64,000 nt of DNA from Prevotella sp. (lineage in GTDB: Bacteria > Bacteroidota > Bacteroidia > Bacteroidales > Bacteroidaceae). The stretch lies in the NCBI GenBank assembly GCA_017961115.1, contig JAGCXX010000121.1:1-64000 (forward strand). The letters run 5' to 3'. A program made the position numbers and the translations under genes. The notes below the pieces were generated by a model. It did no database searches. It saw only the letters and a list, made by a program, of their open reading frames with translations, and was not told where the DNA came from. Below, piece by piece: positions 17,741 through 27,827 of this stretch. Position 1 is the stretch's first letter. The number at the start of each line of letters is the position of its first letter.

Positions 17741-20443
17741 TTAGAGCTTCTTGCGCAGCTCTGCCAATGATGCTCTAAGTGCGGCTATCTTTTCCAAAGA
17801 GTCACTGCGCTTCTTGCGCTCCAATGCGACCACAGCCTCAGGGGCATTGGCGACAAACCGCTCGTTGGCGAGTTTTTTCTCCACACCGGCAAGGAAGCCT
17901 TCCAGGTGTTTCAACTGTGACTCTTGCTTTTCTATTTCAGCTGTCACGTCAATCAGGTTGCCGAGTGGCACGGCGAACTCATCGGTTCCCACCATGAACT
18001 GGGCGGCATCGGCAGCTTTGCTGCTTGTCACCTCAAAAGAACCCAGATTGGCCATCTTGATGATGACGGCACGATATGGTTCATAACTTGTTGTATCCAC
18101 AACCTGCAGGTCAACCTGCTCTTTTTGTGCGATGACACGCTGATTGCGAACCATTCGCACACCAGTGACCACCTGCTTGACTTTCTCGATGGCTGCAATG
18201 ATGGCTTCATCTTCAGCTTGTGGCTGCTCAACGGTCAACTGCTCCACCATGATGCTGGCTCCTGGCTCGCGCTCGCAGAGATGCTGCCAAAGTTCCTCTG
18301 TGATAAATGGCATGAAGGGATGGAGCATCTTGAGCAGGGTCTCAAAATATCCAAGGGTCTTTTCCATCGTGGTGCGGTCCATGGGCGAGCCGTAGGCGGG
18401 TTTCACCATCTCAAGATACCAACTTGAGAATTCGTCCCAGAACAGACGGTAGACTGCCATCAAAGCCTCTGAGATGCGGTATTTGCCAAACAGGTCATCG
18501 AGTTCGGCATTCGTCTGGCTGAGTTTGGCCTCAAACCATTCTGTAGCAATGCGGCATTCTGTTGGCTGTTCAATGTCTGCCACTTCCAAACCCTTCACCA
18601 GTCGGAAGGCATTCCATATCTTGTTGTTGAAATTACGTCCTTGCTCACACAGCGTCTCATCAAACAGGATGTCGTTGCCGGCGGGTGCCGAAAGCATCAT
18701 GCCCATGCGCACACCATCAGCGCCATACTTGTCGATGAGCATGATGGGGTCGGGGGAGTTGCCAAGGCTCTTCGACATCTTACGCCCGAGTTTGTCGCGC
18801 ACAATACCAGTGAAATACACGTTCTTGAAGGGATATTTGCCCATGTATTCCTCGCCTGCCATAATCATGCGGGACACCCAGAAGAAGATGATGTCGGGAG
18901 CGGTCACCAGGTCTGAGGTGGGATAATAGTAACTGATTTCCTCGTTGCCTGGGTTGTTGATGCCGTCGAATAGAGAGATGGGCCAGAGCCATGAGGAGAA
19001 CCATGTGTCGAGAGCGGCTTCGTCTTGACGGAGGTCCTCCATACCTAAAGAGGCATTTCCACTCTTCTCACGTGCCAGTTCAAGTGCCTTTTCTGCCGTC
19101 TCTGCCACCACATAATTGTCCTGGTCGTCATAGAAATACGCCGGGATTCGGTGCCCCCACCACAACTGGCGGGAGATACACCAGTCCTGGATGTTTTCCA
19201 ACCAGTTTTTGTAGGTGTTCTTGTATTTGGCAGGATAGAACTGCATTTCTCCGTTCATCACGGGAGGCAGGGCAATTTCTGCGAAATGCTTCATGCTCAG
19301 GAACCATTGGAGAGAAAGCCTCGGTTCGATGGCCGTCTCTGGGTTGCGCTCTGAATACCCCACCTTGTTGGTGTAGTCCTCGATGCGCTCCATCAGCCCG
19401 GCAGCCTTGAGGTCCTCGACGATTTGCTTGCGGCATTCCATGCGGTCCATTCCGACATAGATGGGGGATTCCTCAGAGATGGTGCCGTCGGCATTGAATA
19501 TGTCGATGGTTTCCAGATTGTGGGTCTTGCCCAGCATATAGTCATTGGTGTCGTGGGCGGGAGTGACCTTCAGACAGCCTGTGCCGAACTCAATGTCCAC
19601 ATAACGGTCTTCGATGACGGGGATTTCGCGGTTCACCAACGGCACAATCACTTTCTTGCCACGCAGCCATTGGTTCTTGGGGTCTTTGGGGTTCACACAC
19701 ATGGCGGTGTCGCCCATGATGGTCTCAGGACGTGTGGTGGCAACCACAGCATAGAAGCCCTTGTCGTCTTTGTGGATGATGTTGCCTTCTGCTGCCAGCG
19801 CCTCCAAGTTGTCGATGGATGCCTGACCTGCCAGATAATATTTCAGGTGGAAGAGATGGCTTTGTTCCTCTTTATACACCACCTCCTCAGTGGAGAGTGC
19901 GGTTTGGGCTTTGGGGTCCCAGTTTACCATTCTCAGACCACGGTAAATGAGCCCTTTGTTGTAGAGGTCGACAAAAACCTTGATGACGCTTTTGCTGCGT
20001 TTCTCGTCCATGGTGAAGGCTGTGCGGTCCCAGTCGCAACTGGCTCCCAAACGGCGGAGTTGCTTGAGGATGATGCCTCCGTGCTCATGAGTCCAGTCCC
20101 ATGCGTGCTTGAGAAACTCTTCACGGGTAAGGTCAAGTTTCCGAATACCCTCTGATGCCAATTTCTTCACCACCTTGGCTTCCGTGGCAATGGAGGCATG
20201 GTCGGTGCCTGGCGCCCAACACGCATTCTTGCCTTTCATGCGTGCACGGCGTATGAGGATATCCTGTATGGTGTTGTTGAGCATGTGGCCCATGTGGAGC
20301 ACACCTGTTACATTGGGAGGAGGAATGACGATGGTGTAGGGTTCGCGGCCATCAGGTTTTGAACTAAACAACTTATGGTCAAGCCAATATTGATACCATT
20401 TTGATTCCACTTCTTGTGGGGTGTACTTGCTTGCTAATTCCAT
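17741..20443 (-). CDS. valS: Valyl-tRNA synthetase
   Basis: Charges tRNA-Val with valine. The ATG at 20443 ([10 protein letters not shown]) gives 900 residues, the usual length; the frame extends 21 codons further upstream but crosses the promoter. HIGH-type motif HMGH at 50-53, KMSKS at about 554-558 ([10 protein letters not shown]), the editing domain in between, and the C-terminal coiled-coil arm rich in K/E at the end. Essential housekeeping gene. Confidence 0.97.
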   Translation of the reverse strand: MELASKYTPQEVESKWYQYWLDHKLFSSKPDGREPYTIVIPPPNVTGVLHMGHMLNNTIQDILIRRARMKGKNACWAPGTDHASIATEAKVVKKLASEGIRKLDLTREEFLKHAWDWTHEHGGIILKQLRRLGASCDWDRTAFTMDEKRSKSVIKVFVDLYNKGLIYRGLRMVNWDPKAQTALSTEEVVYKEEQSHLFHLKYYLAGQASIDNLEALAAEGNIIHKDDKGFYAVVATTRPETIMGDTAMCVNPKDPKNQWLRGKKVIVPLVNREIPVIEDRYVDIEFGTGCLKVTPAHDTNDYMLGKTHNLETIDIFNADGTISEESPIYVGMDRMECRKQIVEDLKAAGLMERIEDYTNKVGYSERNPETAIEPRLSLQWFLSMKHFAEIALPPVMNGEMQFYPAKYKNTYKNWLENIQDWCISRQLWWGHRIPAYFYDDQDNYVVAETAEKALELAREKSGNASLGMEDLRQDEAALDTWFSSWLWPISLFDGINNPGNEEISYYYPTSDLVTAPDIIFFWVSRMIMAGEEYMGKYPFKNVYFTGIVRDKLGRKMSKSLGNSPDPIMLIDKYGADGVRMGMMLSAPAGNDILFDETLCEQGRNFNNKIWNAFRLVKGLEVADIEQPTECRIATEWFEAKLSQTNAELDDLFGKYRISEALMAVYRLFWDEFSSWYLEMVKPAYGSPMDRTTMEKTLGYFETLLKMLHPFMPFITEELWQHLCEREPGASIMVEQLTVEQPQAEDEAIIAAIEKVKQVVTGVRMVRNQRVIAQKEQVDLQVVDTTSYEPYRAVIIKMANLGSFEVTSSKAADAAQFMVGTDEFAVPLGNLIDVTAEIEKQESQLKHLEGFLAGVEKKLANERFVANAPEAVVALERKKRSDSLEKIAALRASLAELRKKL

Positions 20444-20471
20444 TTTTATCTTCTTTTTTCGAAATTTTCTG

Positions 20472-20502
20472 CAAAGGTACACCAAACTTGGTGCTTTGCA
20501 AA
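20472..20502 (-). promoter_or_regulatory. Promoter of valS
   Basis: On the minus strand TTTG (20499-20502) and TACCTTTG (20472-20479) are 19 bases apart, an almost perfect Bacteroidota promoter 29 bases before the valS ATG. Confidence 0.75.
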
Positions 20503-20519
20503 ACAAATAATCAATTATT

Positions 20520-21530
20520 TCATCTCATTCTGCTCATAATGACATAGATGATGACGGGAGCTCCTAAGAGAGGGGTCACGGCATTAAGGGGGATGACTCC
20601 GTTCTCGCCAGGCAGATAGCAGATGAGGTTGCAGAACAGAGCAACAACGGCTCCGGTAAGAATGGTGGCAGGGAGTAGTTGACGGTGGTTTTCTGTCCCC
20701 AAAATCATCCGGGCTATATGGGGCACTGCCAGGCCGATGAACGATACAGGACCGCAGAAGGCGGTGGTGACGGCAGTGAGAAGACCAGTCACAATGAGCA
20801 GCCAGTTGCGCACACGGATGGTGTTGATGCCCAGGTTCTCGGCATATTCCTCGCCTAACAATAGCGCATTGAGCGGTTTGATGAGCAACAGGGATGCCAA
20901 CAGTCCTGCGATGGTGGTGGAGGCAAAGACTGGTATGTGCTTCATGGTGACACCTCCGAAATTACCCATACCCCATACGGCATAGGACTTGACACCTTCC
21001 TCGGTGGCAAAGAAATTGAGTAGGGAAATGACAGAGGATGACATGAAACCTATCATCACACCGATGATGAGCAGCATCACACTGTTCCGCACCATGGTGG
21101 AGAAAGCGAAGATGACTGCAGTCACCAACATGGCTCCGATAAAGGCGCCAAGGAGGATAGCGGCATAGCCTGTGGCCTCGAAAGTACCGGCAGAAAGTGT
21201 TCCACCCAAGAGCAGCATGACAAGGGCAACCCCCAAACCAGCACCACCGCTGATGCCGAAGATGGAGGGACCGGCGAGGGGGTTTTTGAATGCTGTCTGC
21301 AACATCAGGCCACTGACCGACAGCGCTCCACCGCATAGGCAGGCTGTGATGGCCTGTGGCAAACGGGTTTCCAATATGATGTATCGCCAGGATGGACGCT
21401 CGTGATTGCCTTCCAGAAGAATTTGAAAGACATCTGAGGCTGGGATATGGATAGAGCCATATAGCAGACTTAGCATGAACAATATGATGATGGCCAATGA
21501 TGCCAACAGACAGTATCTTACACCTCCCAT
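20520..21530 (-). CDS. FecCD/BtuC-type ABC transporter permease
   Basis: Membrane permease of 336 residues with about ten hydrophobic helices, of the FecCD family that imports iron-siderophores, haem or cobalamin. Conserved stretches such as [19 protein letters not shown] and [13 protein letters not shown] are typical. The upstream neighbour (5-base gap) is a matching binding protein. No ATP-binding gene follows: the next gene is valS under its own promoter, so the ATPase must be elsewhere or shared. Whether the ligand is B12 or iron cannot be decided from sequence alone. Confidence 0.85.
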   Translation of the reverse strand: MGGVRYCLLASLAIIILFMLSLLYGSIHIPASDVFQILLEGNHERPSWRYIILETRLPQAITACLCGGALSVSGLMLQTAFKNPLAGPSIFGISGGAGLGVALVMLLLGGTLSAGTFEATGYAAILLGAFIGAMLVTAVIFAFSTMVRNSVMLLIIGVMIGFMSSSVISLLNFFATEEGVKSYAVWGMGNFGGVTMKHIPVFASTTIAGLLASLLLIKPLNALLLGEEYAENLGINTIRVRNWLLIVTGLLTAVTTAFCGPVSFIGLAVPHIARMILGTENHRQLLPATILTGAVVALFCNLICYLPGENGVIPLNAVTPLLGAPVIIYVIMSRMR

Positions 21531-21534
21531 ACCA

Positions 21535-22668
21535 TTATTTCACCGGACGGTAATAATTGAGTTGTTGGATTTTGGAATCAGAATGGAGAATGGCAATATA
21601 GTCGCTCAGCAACAGATAGGGTTTGAAAGATACCTCCTCGAAATAGGGCACTTTCTCAGAGTCAACATAATAGACCCTATGGTTCTTGAATGCTTTGATT
21701 TCTTGATAACCAGCATATTCGGAGGCCAAACGGTTGTAGGTGAGGTCGCCCGAACCAAAATGGTTGAATATCCAGACTTCCGCATTCCCAGCCTTGTCGA
21801 GTACGGTTTCAAAAGTCATGGCAAGACTGCCGCTGTGGGAATCTTTGCTCCATGCGTAGGTCCCGTTGGCGTCTGATATGAGTTGACCGACGCTACTCTT
21901 GCCTCCGGGCACATACCATGTGCCGCCAGTGAGTTTTTCTGTCAGGATGGAAGTTTTTGTTTTTGTCTTGGATGCCTCTTCGCAAAGTTGCTGATAATGT
22001 GTCTCCACTTCCTCAAAAAGAGAGTCTGCCTCTTGGCCTTTTCCTAAGAGTATGCCGTAGAACTTCATCCATTCGGCGCGTGCCAAAGGGGATGTCTCCA
22101 TATAATCGGCACATTCCACCAATGGAATGTCGATGTCATCGAGCCTGCCATATCCACCAGAATTCTCAAAAGGTGATACCATCAGAAGGTCTGGTTTCAT
22201 ATCGATGATTTTCTCCACCACAGGATTCATTCCATCACCACAGTCTGCGATTAGTCCGTCGCTTACGCCTTTTTGGACATAATCGACCTTGATGTATTTC
22301 AGGTCTGCCACTCCGCTAAGCTGTTGTTGCGCACCAAGCCACCCCATCAGCTGGCAATGTGCAGCGGTGAAGACAACGGTTCGGTCGGCGGGGATACGGA
22401 TGAGGGTGCCCTCGGGCAATGAGGATGGAAGAGGTTTGTCTCTGTCGACCAAGACATAACGGTGGAGGATGGCTCCTTTTTTCCAAGGGTTGTCAATGTC
22501 TACGGTCTTGAAGTTGTCGTGCTCCACTATGTGGAGCAATGTGGCATATTTCAAGCGTAAGGTGTCGCCTCCTTCCAAGGCATACGATGATTTGTTCTGT
22601 CTGCATGAAATGGAAAGACAGGAGACAAAAATGAGGATAAGGAAATAAAAGCCTGAATGTCGTTTCAA
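21535..22668 (-). CDS. Periplasmic-binding lipoprotein (BtuF/FepB type)
   Basis: 377-residue lipoprotein; the Cys of the lipobox is likely C22 (SISC), with another Cys at 17. It has the bilobal type III binding-protein fold (PF01497-like): RTVVFTAAHCQLMGWLGA near 115 and MKPDLLMVSPFENSG near 190. It hands a siderophore, haem or corrinoid to the permease encoded next (5-base gap). No cobalamin riboswitch is seen upstream; the gene follows the nucleotide-sugar dehydratase by 18 bases. Confidence 0.82.
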   Translation of the reverse strand: MKRHSGFYFLILIFVSCLSISCRQNKSSYALEGGDTLRLKYATLLHIVEHDNFKTVDIDNPWKKGAILHRYVLVDRDKPLPSSLPEGTLIRIPADRTVVFTAAHCQLMGWLGAQQQLSGVADLKYIKVDYVQKGVSDGLIADCGDGMNPVVEKIIDMKPDLLMVSPFENSGGYGRLDDIDIPLVECADYMETSPLARAEWMKFYGILLGKGQEADSLFEEVETHYQQLCEEASKTKTKTSILTEKLTGGTWYVPGGKSSVGQLISDANGTYAWSKDSHSGSLAMTFETVLDKAGNAEVWIFNHFGSGDLTYNRLASEYAGYQEIKAFKNHRVYYVDSEKVPYFEEVSFKPYLLLSDYIAILHSDSKIQQLNYYRPVK

Positions 22669-22686
22669 GGACGTAATGGACTAATG

Positions 22687-24663
22687 TTAATTGTCAAGTT
22701 GGGAGAAAATGGAGTTGTTGGATTTGTATTCGGGCACTATCTCTTTCATCTTGGCCACAATCCTCATGTCGTCATAACTATCAGACAGACCGACCAACTC
22801 TTTAATGTCTTCCCGTACACTGTCGTAATCATACTCTCTCACTTTGGCAATCCGAATCTTTTTGTGGAAACTTGGTTTGGTATTCTCTTCAGTGGAGAGC
22901 AGTTCCTCATAGAGCTTTTCACCAGGACGGAGACCTGTATACTTGATTTCGATATTCTTCAACCCACTCAGTTTAATCATGCGCTTGGCCAAATCGGCGA
23001 TTTTGACTGGCTCTCCCATGTCGAAGACAAAAATCTCACCGCCTTTCCCATGGGTACCAGCTTCCAGCACCAATTTGCAAGCCTCAGGTATCAGCATGAA
23101 GAAACGAATGATGCGCTCGTCGGTCACGGTCACTGGTCCTCCTGCTTTGATTTGTCGCTCGAAGAGTGGAATCACCGAACCGTTGGAACCGAGAACATTG
23201 CCGAAACGGGTGGTCACAAATTGTGTGATGCCCTTGAGCTTGCCCTCTTTGATGGCTTTGTCAAGGCTCTGGACGTAGATTTCGCAGATACGCTTTGAAC
23301 AGCCCATCACATTGGTGGGATTGACTGCCTTGTCGGTTGAGAGCATCACAAATTTCTTCACTCCATACTTTACACTTAAGTCGGCAATGACCTGTGTGCC
23401 GTAGACGTTGTTTTGGATGCTCTCACTTGGGTTGTCCTCCATCATGGGAACGTGCTTGTAGGCTGCAGCATGGAAAACATAGTCGGGCTGGAAGATGGAG
23501 AACAGATGCTCCATTCTTGAAGCATTGGAAATGGAACCAACAATGGTGTGTGTCTTGATTTCAGGCCATTTGCGTGCCATCATCAGTCGTATATCGTGCT
23601 GAGGGGTCTCTGCAGAGTCAATCAGCATCAGTTCAGAAGGCTTGTATTCTGAGATTTGCCTGACTATCTCAGACCCGATGGAACCAGCAGAGCCAGTTAT
23701 GAGAATCTTCTTGCCGGTAAGCATCTCGCCTACCTTTTTCATGTCAACTTGTATCTCATCGCGCGGCAACAGGTCCTCCACACTGATTTGCTTCATCTGC
23801 ACGGTGGAATAATCACTGTCCTTGTTCCATTCCTTGGTGCCTTCCACCATGAAAATCTTGACATCGGCATTGATGAAAAGGTCTTGGAGGGCGGCGTTCT
23901 TGCGGAAAAACTCAGTCTGAAGGGGAGATACCAGCAATGCCTGTATTCCCTTGCTCTCCAATACCTCACCAAACTTGTCGTCTATATAGTATATGTTTTC
24001 ACCCATTAGCATCTTGCCGCGGTAGTAGCGGTCGGTCGTGACAAAACCGCAGAGGGCAAAATTGGCATCTTTTTGGTTGCGGATATTTTTGGCAAGTCCT
24101 ACGCCACCATCGCCAACACCAAAAATTAAGGTGCGAAGAGCCTTTTCTCGTTGGTAGGAGACATCAAAAATAGTCTTGACCAACACTCGCCATACCCACA
24201 TCAGAATCATGGCAAGGAGATACATCGCCAAAATCTGGCGCCCCTTGAGGGCAACAAACAACGTGGAGCCATGGATTTCCTGAATGCCAACACGCAGCCA
24301 TGCAATAGGATAATGCATGATTTCAGCGATGACACATGAGAGAATCATGGCATAGGCGACACGACGAAGGTCGACAAAAGATGAGTAGCGAACGACTCCG
24401 GCATAAGTATGGAATACCTTGAATCCAATCAGGTTGAATATCATGTAAATACTTATGGTGAGGGTTGCCGCTCCAAAGTGCTTGATTAAGGAACTTGCAC
24501 TGGTAAACAGCAACAACACGAAAATTCCAGAGACAAAGCAGATAAAACAATCAAGGAGGAGAACAGCCCAATAGGGGAGGGCTTTCTTGGTGAAATACCA
24601 GTTGAGCAGGTCGTCTCTGACTCCTTTTAGGTCTGATTTAATGGCAGATAGTATTTTGCTCAT
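22687..24663 (-). CDS. Membrane nucleotide-sugar 4,6-dehydratase (PglF/FlaA1/CapD type)
   Basis: A 658-residue membrane protein with four N-terminal helices (about 32-165), a CoA-binding-like Rossmann domain (175-290) and a C-terminal SDR domain with GSAGSIGSE at 324-332. The active site reads LSTDKAVNPTNVMGCSK: the usual Tyr is replaced by Met (M453, K457), the feature of inverting and retaining UDP-GlcNAc 4,6-dehydratases such as PglF and FlaA1. The product would be a 4-keto-6-deoxy sugar, the substrate for the aminotransferase encoded just upstream (start and stop overlap by one base). The start MSKILSAIK is chosen because the longer frame lies inside that gene. Confidence 0.88.
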   Translation of the reverse strand: MSKILSAIKSDLKGVRDDLLNWYFTKKALPYWAVLLLDCFICFVSGIFVLLLFTSASSLIKHFGAATLTISIYMIFNLIGFKVFHTYAGVVRYSSFVDLRRVAYAMILSCVIAEIMHYPIAWLRVGIQEIHGSTLFVALKGRQILAMYLLAMILMWVWRVLVKTIFDVSYQREKALRTLIFGVGDGGVGLAKNIRNQKDANFALCGFVTTDRYYRGKMLMGENIYYIDDKFGEVLESKGIQALLVSPLQTEFFRKNAALQDLFINADVKIFMVEGTKEWNKDSDYSTVQMKQISVEDLLPRDEIQVDMKKVGEMLTGKKILITGSAGSIGSEIVRQISEYKPSELMLIDSAETPQHDIRLMMARKWPEIKTHTIVGSISNASRMEHLFSIFQPDYVFHAAAYKHVPMMEDNPSESIQNNVYGTQVIADLSVKYGVKKFVMLSTDKAVNPTNVMGCSKRICEIYVQSLDKAIKEGKLKGITQFVTTRFGNVLGSNGSVIPLFERQIKAGGPVTVTDERIIRFFMLIPEACKLVLEAGTHGKGGEIFVFDMGEPVKIADLAKRMIKLSGLKNIEIKYTGLRPGEKLYEELLSTEENTKPSFHKKIRIAKVREYDYDSVREDIKELVGLSDSYDDMRIVAKMKEIVPEYKSNNSIFSQLDN

Positions 24664-25832
24664 TATTTGACAACTTGTTTCAGGATGGAAATAATCTTTT
24701 CTACATTGGCGTCTGTCACGCAAGGACCGGATGGGAGACAAAGTCCCTTGCGGAACATACGTTCAGAGGTGCCGTTAATGTAGGAAGGTGCATCCTTGTA
24801 AACGGGTTGGGTGTGCATAGGCCGCCATAGTGGTCGACTTTCTATCCCTTCTTGTTGCAATGCATGCATGGCTTTCATAACCAGTTCGCATGGAACCAAA
24901 TCAGCTCCTGCAGCCTGTGGCTGATTGCTCTCTGGAGTTTCAAAAGTGATGGTGCTCAGCCAATAGTTGGGCTCCATATAACTTTCGGGCTGGCCATGGA
25001 AGCGGATAATCTCATGGTCGGCGAATGCCTCCGCATACATGTCTGCTATACGCTGATGGTGGCGTACATGGTCTTCAACTACTGTCATCTGCCCTCGTCC
25101 GATACCGGCGCACACATTGCTCAAACGGTAGTTGAATCCTATTTCCTTATGGAGATAATAAGGTACATCCTCACGTGCCTGGGTGGCGTAGAACATGATT
25201 TTCTTCTTGGTTTCCAGAGTGGGACAAATCAATGCACCGCCGCCAGAGGTGGTGATCATCTTGTTGCCATTGAAACTCATGATGCCATATTCTCCAAAAG
25301 TGCCAGTCATCTGGCCTTTGTAACGCGAACCGAAAGCTTCAGCTGAGTCTTCTATAACAGGTATCTCATATCGGTTGGCTATGGCCATGATTTCTTCGAT
25401 ATAGGCAGGCATGCCATAGAGATATACGAGAACAATAGCCTTGGGCTTACGGCCAGTCTTGCTTATTCTGTCTTTGATGGCGTCTTCCAATAAGTTAGGG
25501 TCCATGTTCCATGTGTCTGGCTCAGAGTCAATGAAAATGGGCGAAGCTCCTAAATAACGTGTTGGGTTGCACGAAGCGGCAAAAGTAAAACTTTGACAGA
25601 TGACTTCGTCTCCTGGTCCGATGCCTAAAGCCACCATGGCAAGGTGTACGGCAGCGGTTCCTGATGACAATGCCACAACCTTTTTGCCTTGGCCAACATA
25701 GGCTTCCAAATCTTCCTCGAACGCATTGACATTAGGCCCGAGGGGAACCACCCAGTTGGTGTCAAAGGCTTCCTGAATATATTTCATTTCATTGCCGCTC
25801 ATGTGAGCAAGACACAAATAGACTCTATCCAT
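24663..25832 (-). CDS. DegT/DnrJ/EryC1 PLP sugar aminotransferase
   Basis: 389-residue PLP enzyme. Cofactor lysine K191 in SFNGNKMITTSGGG, D162 in EDSAEAFG, and the phosphate-contact ALSSGTAAVHLA (54-65) are clear. With the adjacent PglF-type dehydratase it would make a UDP-4-amino-4,6-dideoxy-HexNAc, as PglE/PglF or the WcfR system of Bacteroides capsule synthesis do. The ATG at 25832 is preferred; the frame is open 40 codons further but passes through the promoter-like box. Confidence 0.85.
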   Translation of the reverse strand: MDRVYLCLAHMSGNEMKYIQEAFDTNWVVPLGPNVNAFEEDLEAYVGQGKKVVALSSGTAAVHLAMVALGIGPGDEVICQSFTFAASCNPTRYLGASPIFIDSEPDTWNMDPNLLEDAIKDRISKTGRKPKAIVLVYLYGMPAYIEEIMAIANRYEIPVIEDSAEAFGSRYKGQMTGTFGEYGIMSFNGNKMITTSGGGALICPTLETKKKIMFYATQAREDVPYYLHKEIGFNYRLSNVCAGIGRGQMTVVEDHVRHHQRIADMYAEAFADHEIIRFHGQPESYMEPNYWLSTITFETPESNQPQAAGADLVPCELVMKAMHALQQEGIESRPLWRPMHTQPVYKDAPSYINGTSERMFRKGLCLPSGPCVTDANVEKIISILKQVVK

Positions 25833-25873
25833 CTTTGTAAGGGCTTGTTTAGTGAAATACCTCTTTGGAATTG

Positions 25874-25881
25874 CAAAAATA
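25874..25881 (-). promoter_or_regulatory. Probable -7 box for the aminotransferase operon
   Basis: TATTTTTG on the minus strand, 41 bases before the ATG. No convincing TTTG partner is seen 19-20 bases further upstream, so support is partial. Confidence 0.4.
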
Positions 25882-25937
25882 ATAAAAAAAATGGAAAGTA
25901 GATGTACTTTTCCCTTTTTTTCAATGAAAACACAAAA

Positions 25938-25969
25938 AAACACGGCCTTCATAGCATGAGGCCGTGTTT
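25938..25969. terminator. Rho-independent terminator of the FAS1-SusCD operon
   Basis: An 11-bp perfect stem (AAACACGGCCT 25938-25948 with AGGCCGTGTTT 25959-25969) whose loop can pair further. T-runs flank it on both strands; on the minus strand it follows the susD-b stop by 18 bases. Confidence 0.85.
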
Positions 25970-25987
25970 TTATTTAGCTTACAGTTG

Positions 25988-27793
25988 TCAAGGAATGTTG
26001 GGTCCAATCTCACCCTCTTTGTTCAAATACCAGTTGCTCTTGTCTTGCAACTTGGCTTTGATGTCATTCATGAGGTCTTTGTTGGCATCACCTTTACGCA
26101 TACTGAGATGGTTGGCAAGGAAACTGGTGTCTGTCGAGCGCAACGCAAAACGAAGGATGTCGTAATAACGTGTTCCCTCAAAGGCAAACTCCAATGCTCC
26201 CTCCTGAAGAATCAGTTCACCGACATAATTTTGCAGGTCAGGAGTTTGCTCTGCTTCAGTGCGGGTGGTGTCCACAGGAAGTTGGTAGTACTCGTTCAGA
26301 GGAGTGAAACCAGAGCCACGGGTGTGCATGCCCATCGTGTTGGCATTGGTACGGCCACCACGACCAGTTGAGCTTTCGGCGTCCATCTCTATGTACCTTG
26401 CGGTTGGGAAGTCAAACTGACTGATCCAGATGGAGTCCGACTGAGAATAATAGGGATATACCTCCTCTTGGATGACGGTGTTGTTCAAACCGCGTGAGAG
26501 AACTTGGAACGCCATGCGGGGATAACCAGCAAGGTTGAGTGCCTCAGCCATGCGGAGATAAACCATCTGGCGGCGGTAAATATGCACATTCTCTTGTTGG
26601 TGTTTGTTGACGTATTGCATCTCAATCCGCTCGTTGGTGATGTAGTTGTATGAATCATACTCATCCCAAACCGAGTATAGACGAAGGTCGCCTGTGCGGT
26701 GGTTGGACAGACCTTGAGGGGCATACTGCACTGTATTTCCAGTACCAGTCACTTGGCAGAACATCTGCGAGGCAGAGAGTTCCTCCAGTCCGACAGAAGG
26801 GGTGATGCTCACTTTATAGTCATTGTCCTCCCTTGAGTTGAACAAATCCCGTAGTTCGCTGTAGTCACCATCAGTTTTGTTGGCATTACAAGGAATCATG
26901 GTAATCAACTCGCTGTTCTCACCATAGGATTCAGAAACGATGGCATTTGACCAAGTGTCTGTGATTGAATTCCATGAGGAATTACCGCTCATCCATTCCA
27001 CCCTTTGGGTGTTTGTGGCGTATGTGGAATTGTCTCCGTTACGCTCTGAGATATACTTGTAATAGCGCAGAGCTGCCTGACGGTAGTATTCCACGTTGCC
27101 GGATGCACTGCCAGCCCACAGGTAGAGGTCGCCCAACACGATGTTGATGGGGAACCATACGAAACGGTAAGTGGCACCATTGTCATAATATGGGTATTCA
27201 CGTCCGTATTTCTCTGCCAACGGCAGCAGGTCGTTGATGAAATACTCACACACCTGCTGAATGCCATATGCGGGATAGTTGGCCTCAGACTGCTCCTTGG
27301 TGAGGATAGGATCCACCACGAAGCGAACCTTTCCATAGTTGATGACCATTTGCAGATAAGTCCACGCACGGATGGCTTTCGCCTGTGCATATTCTTTCAT
27401 GAATATGTATCTGTTGCGGTTGTCTTTCAAAGCCGTGTCAGCATTGGCAATAAAGAAGTTGCAGTTGTTGATGACAGCATAGTAGTCACGTGGGTTGTTG
27501 TACATATTGTCATTGCCGATATTGAATTGTGCAACCTCTCTAAGGTCTTTGCTGGCGTCGTTGGTCAGGTCAACCAAGTCGCCCCTTACTTCACCAAGCA
27601 GGATGGTACGGTCGGCAATTGCCTGAAGCTTGTTGAGAATGCCAATCATGCTGTAGACAGAGTCCGTGGCATTGTCCAGCTTGTGGTTATCAGAGTAAAT
27701 GACATGGTCAGACTCTTGGTCGAAGAAATCGGAGCATCCACCCAACATGCAAGTGATGCAAAGGGCACTGATGAATATACTGATTTTTTTCAT
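25988..27793 (-). CDS. SusD/RagB family nutrient-binding lipoprotein (susD-b)
   Basis: 601-residue lipoprotein with lipobox LGGC (C20) followed by SDFFDQESD, whose acidic residues resemble the surface-export signal of Bacteroidota lipoproteins. The SusD fold is recognised from the TPR-like N-terminal half (YAVINNCNFFIANAD, AKAIRAWTYLQMVINYG) and the C-terminal EGTRYYDILRFALRSTD. It caps the barrel of the SusC protein encoded 34 bases upstream and binds the ligand. Last gene before the terminator at 25938-25969. Start at 27793 gives the signal peptide directly. Confidence 0.92.
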   Translation of the reverse strand: MKKISIFISALCITCMLGGCSDFFDQESDHVIYSDNHKLDNATDSVYSMIGILNKLQAIADRTILLGEVRGDLVDLTNDASKDLREVAQFNIGNDNMYNNPRDYYAVINNCNFFIANADTALKDNRNRYIFMKEYAQAKAIRAWTYLQMVINYGKVRFVVDPILTKEQSEANYPAYGIQQVCEYFINDLLPLAEKYGREYPYYDNGATYRFVWFPINIVLGDLYLWAGSASGNVEYYRQAALRYYKYISERNGDNSTYATNTQRVEWMSGNSSWNSITDTWSNAIVSESYGENSELITMIPCNANKTDGDYSELRDLFNSREDNDYKVSITPSVGLEELSASQMFCQVTGTGNTVQYAPQGLSNHRTGDLRLYSVWDEYDSYNYITNERIEMQYVNKHQQENVHIYRRQMVYLRMAEALNLAGYPRMAFQVLSRGLNNTVIQEEVYPYYSQSDSIWISQFDFPTARYIEMDAESSTGRGGRTNANTMGMHTRGSGFTPLNEYYQLPVDTTRTEAEQTPDLQNYVGELILQEGALEFAFEGTRYYDILRFALRSTDTSFLANHLSMRKGDANKDLMNDIKAKLQDKSNWYLNKEGEIGPNIP

Positions 27794-27827
27794 AATCTTT
27801 AGTCTTTTGCTTGTTGTCATAATGGTC

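Noticed and set aside
22669..22686. Cobalamin riboswitch expected before a BtuF/BtuC pair
   Set aside because: Only 18 bases separate the binding-protein gene from the dehydratase gene, and no riboswitch-like structure is seen upstream of the operon.
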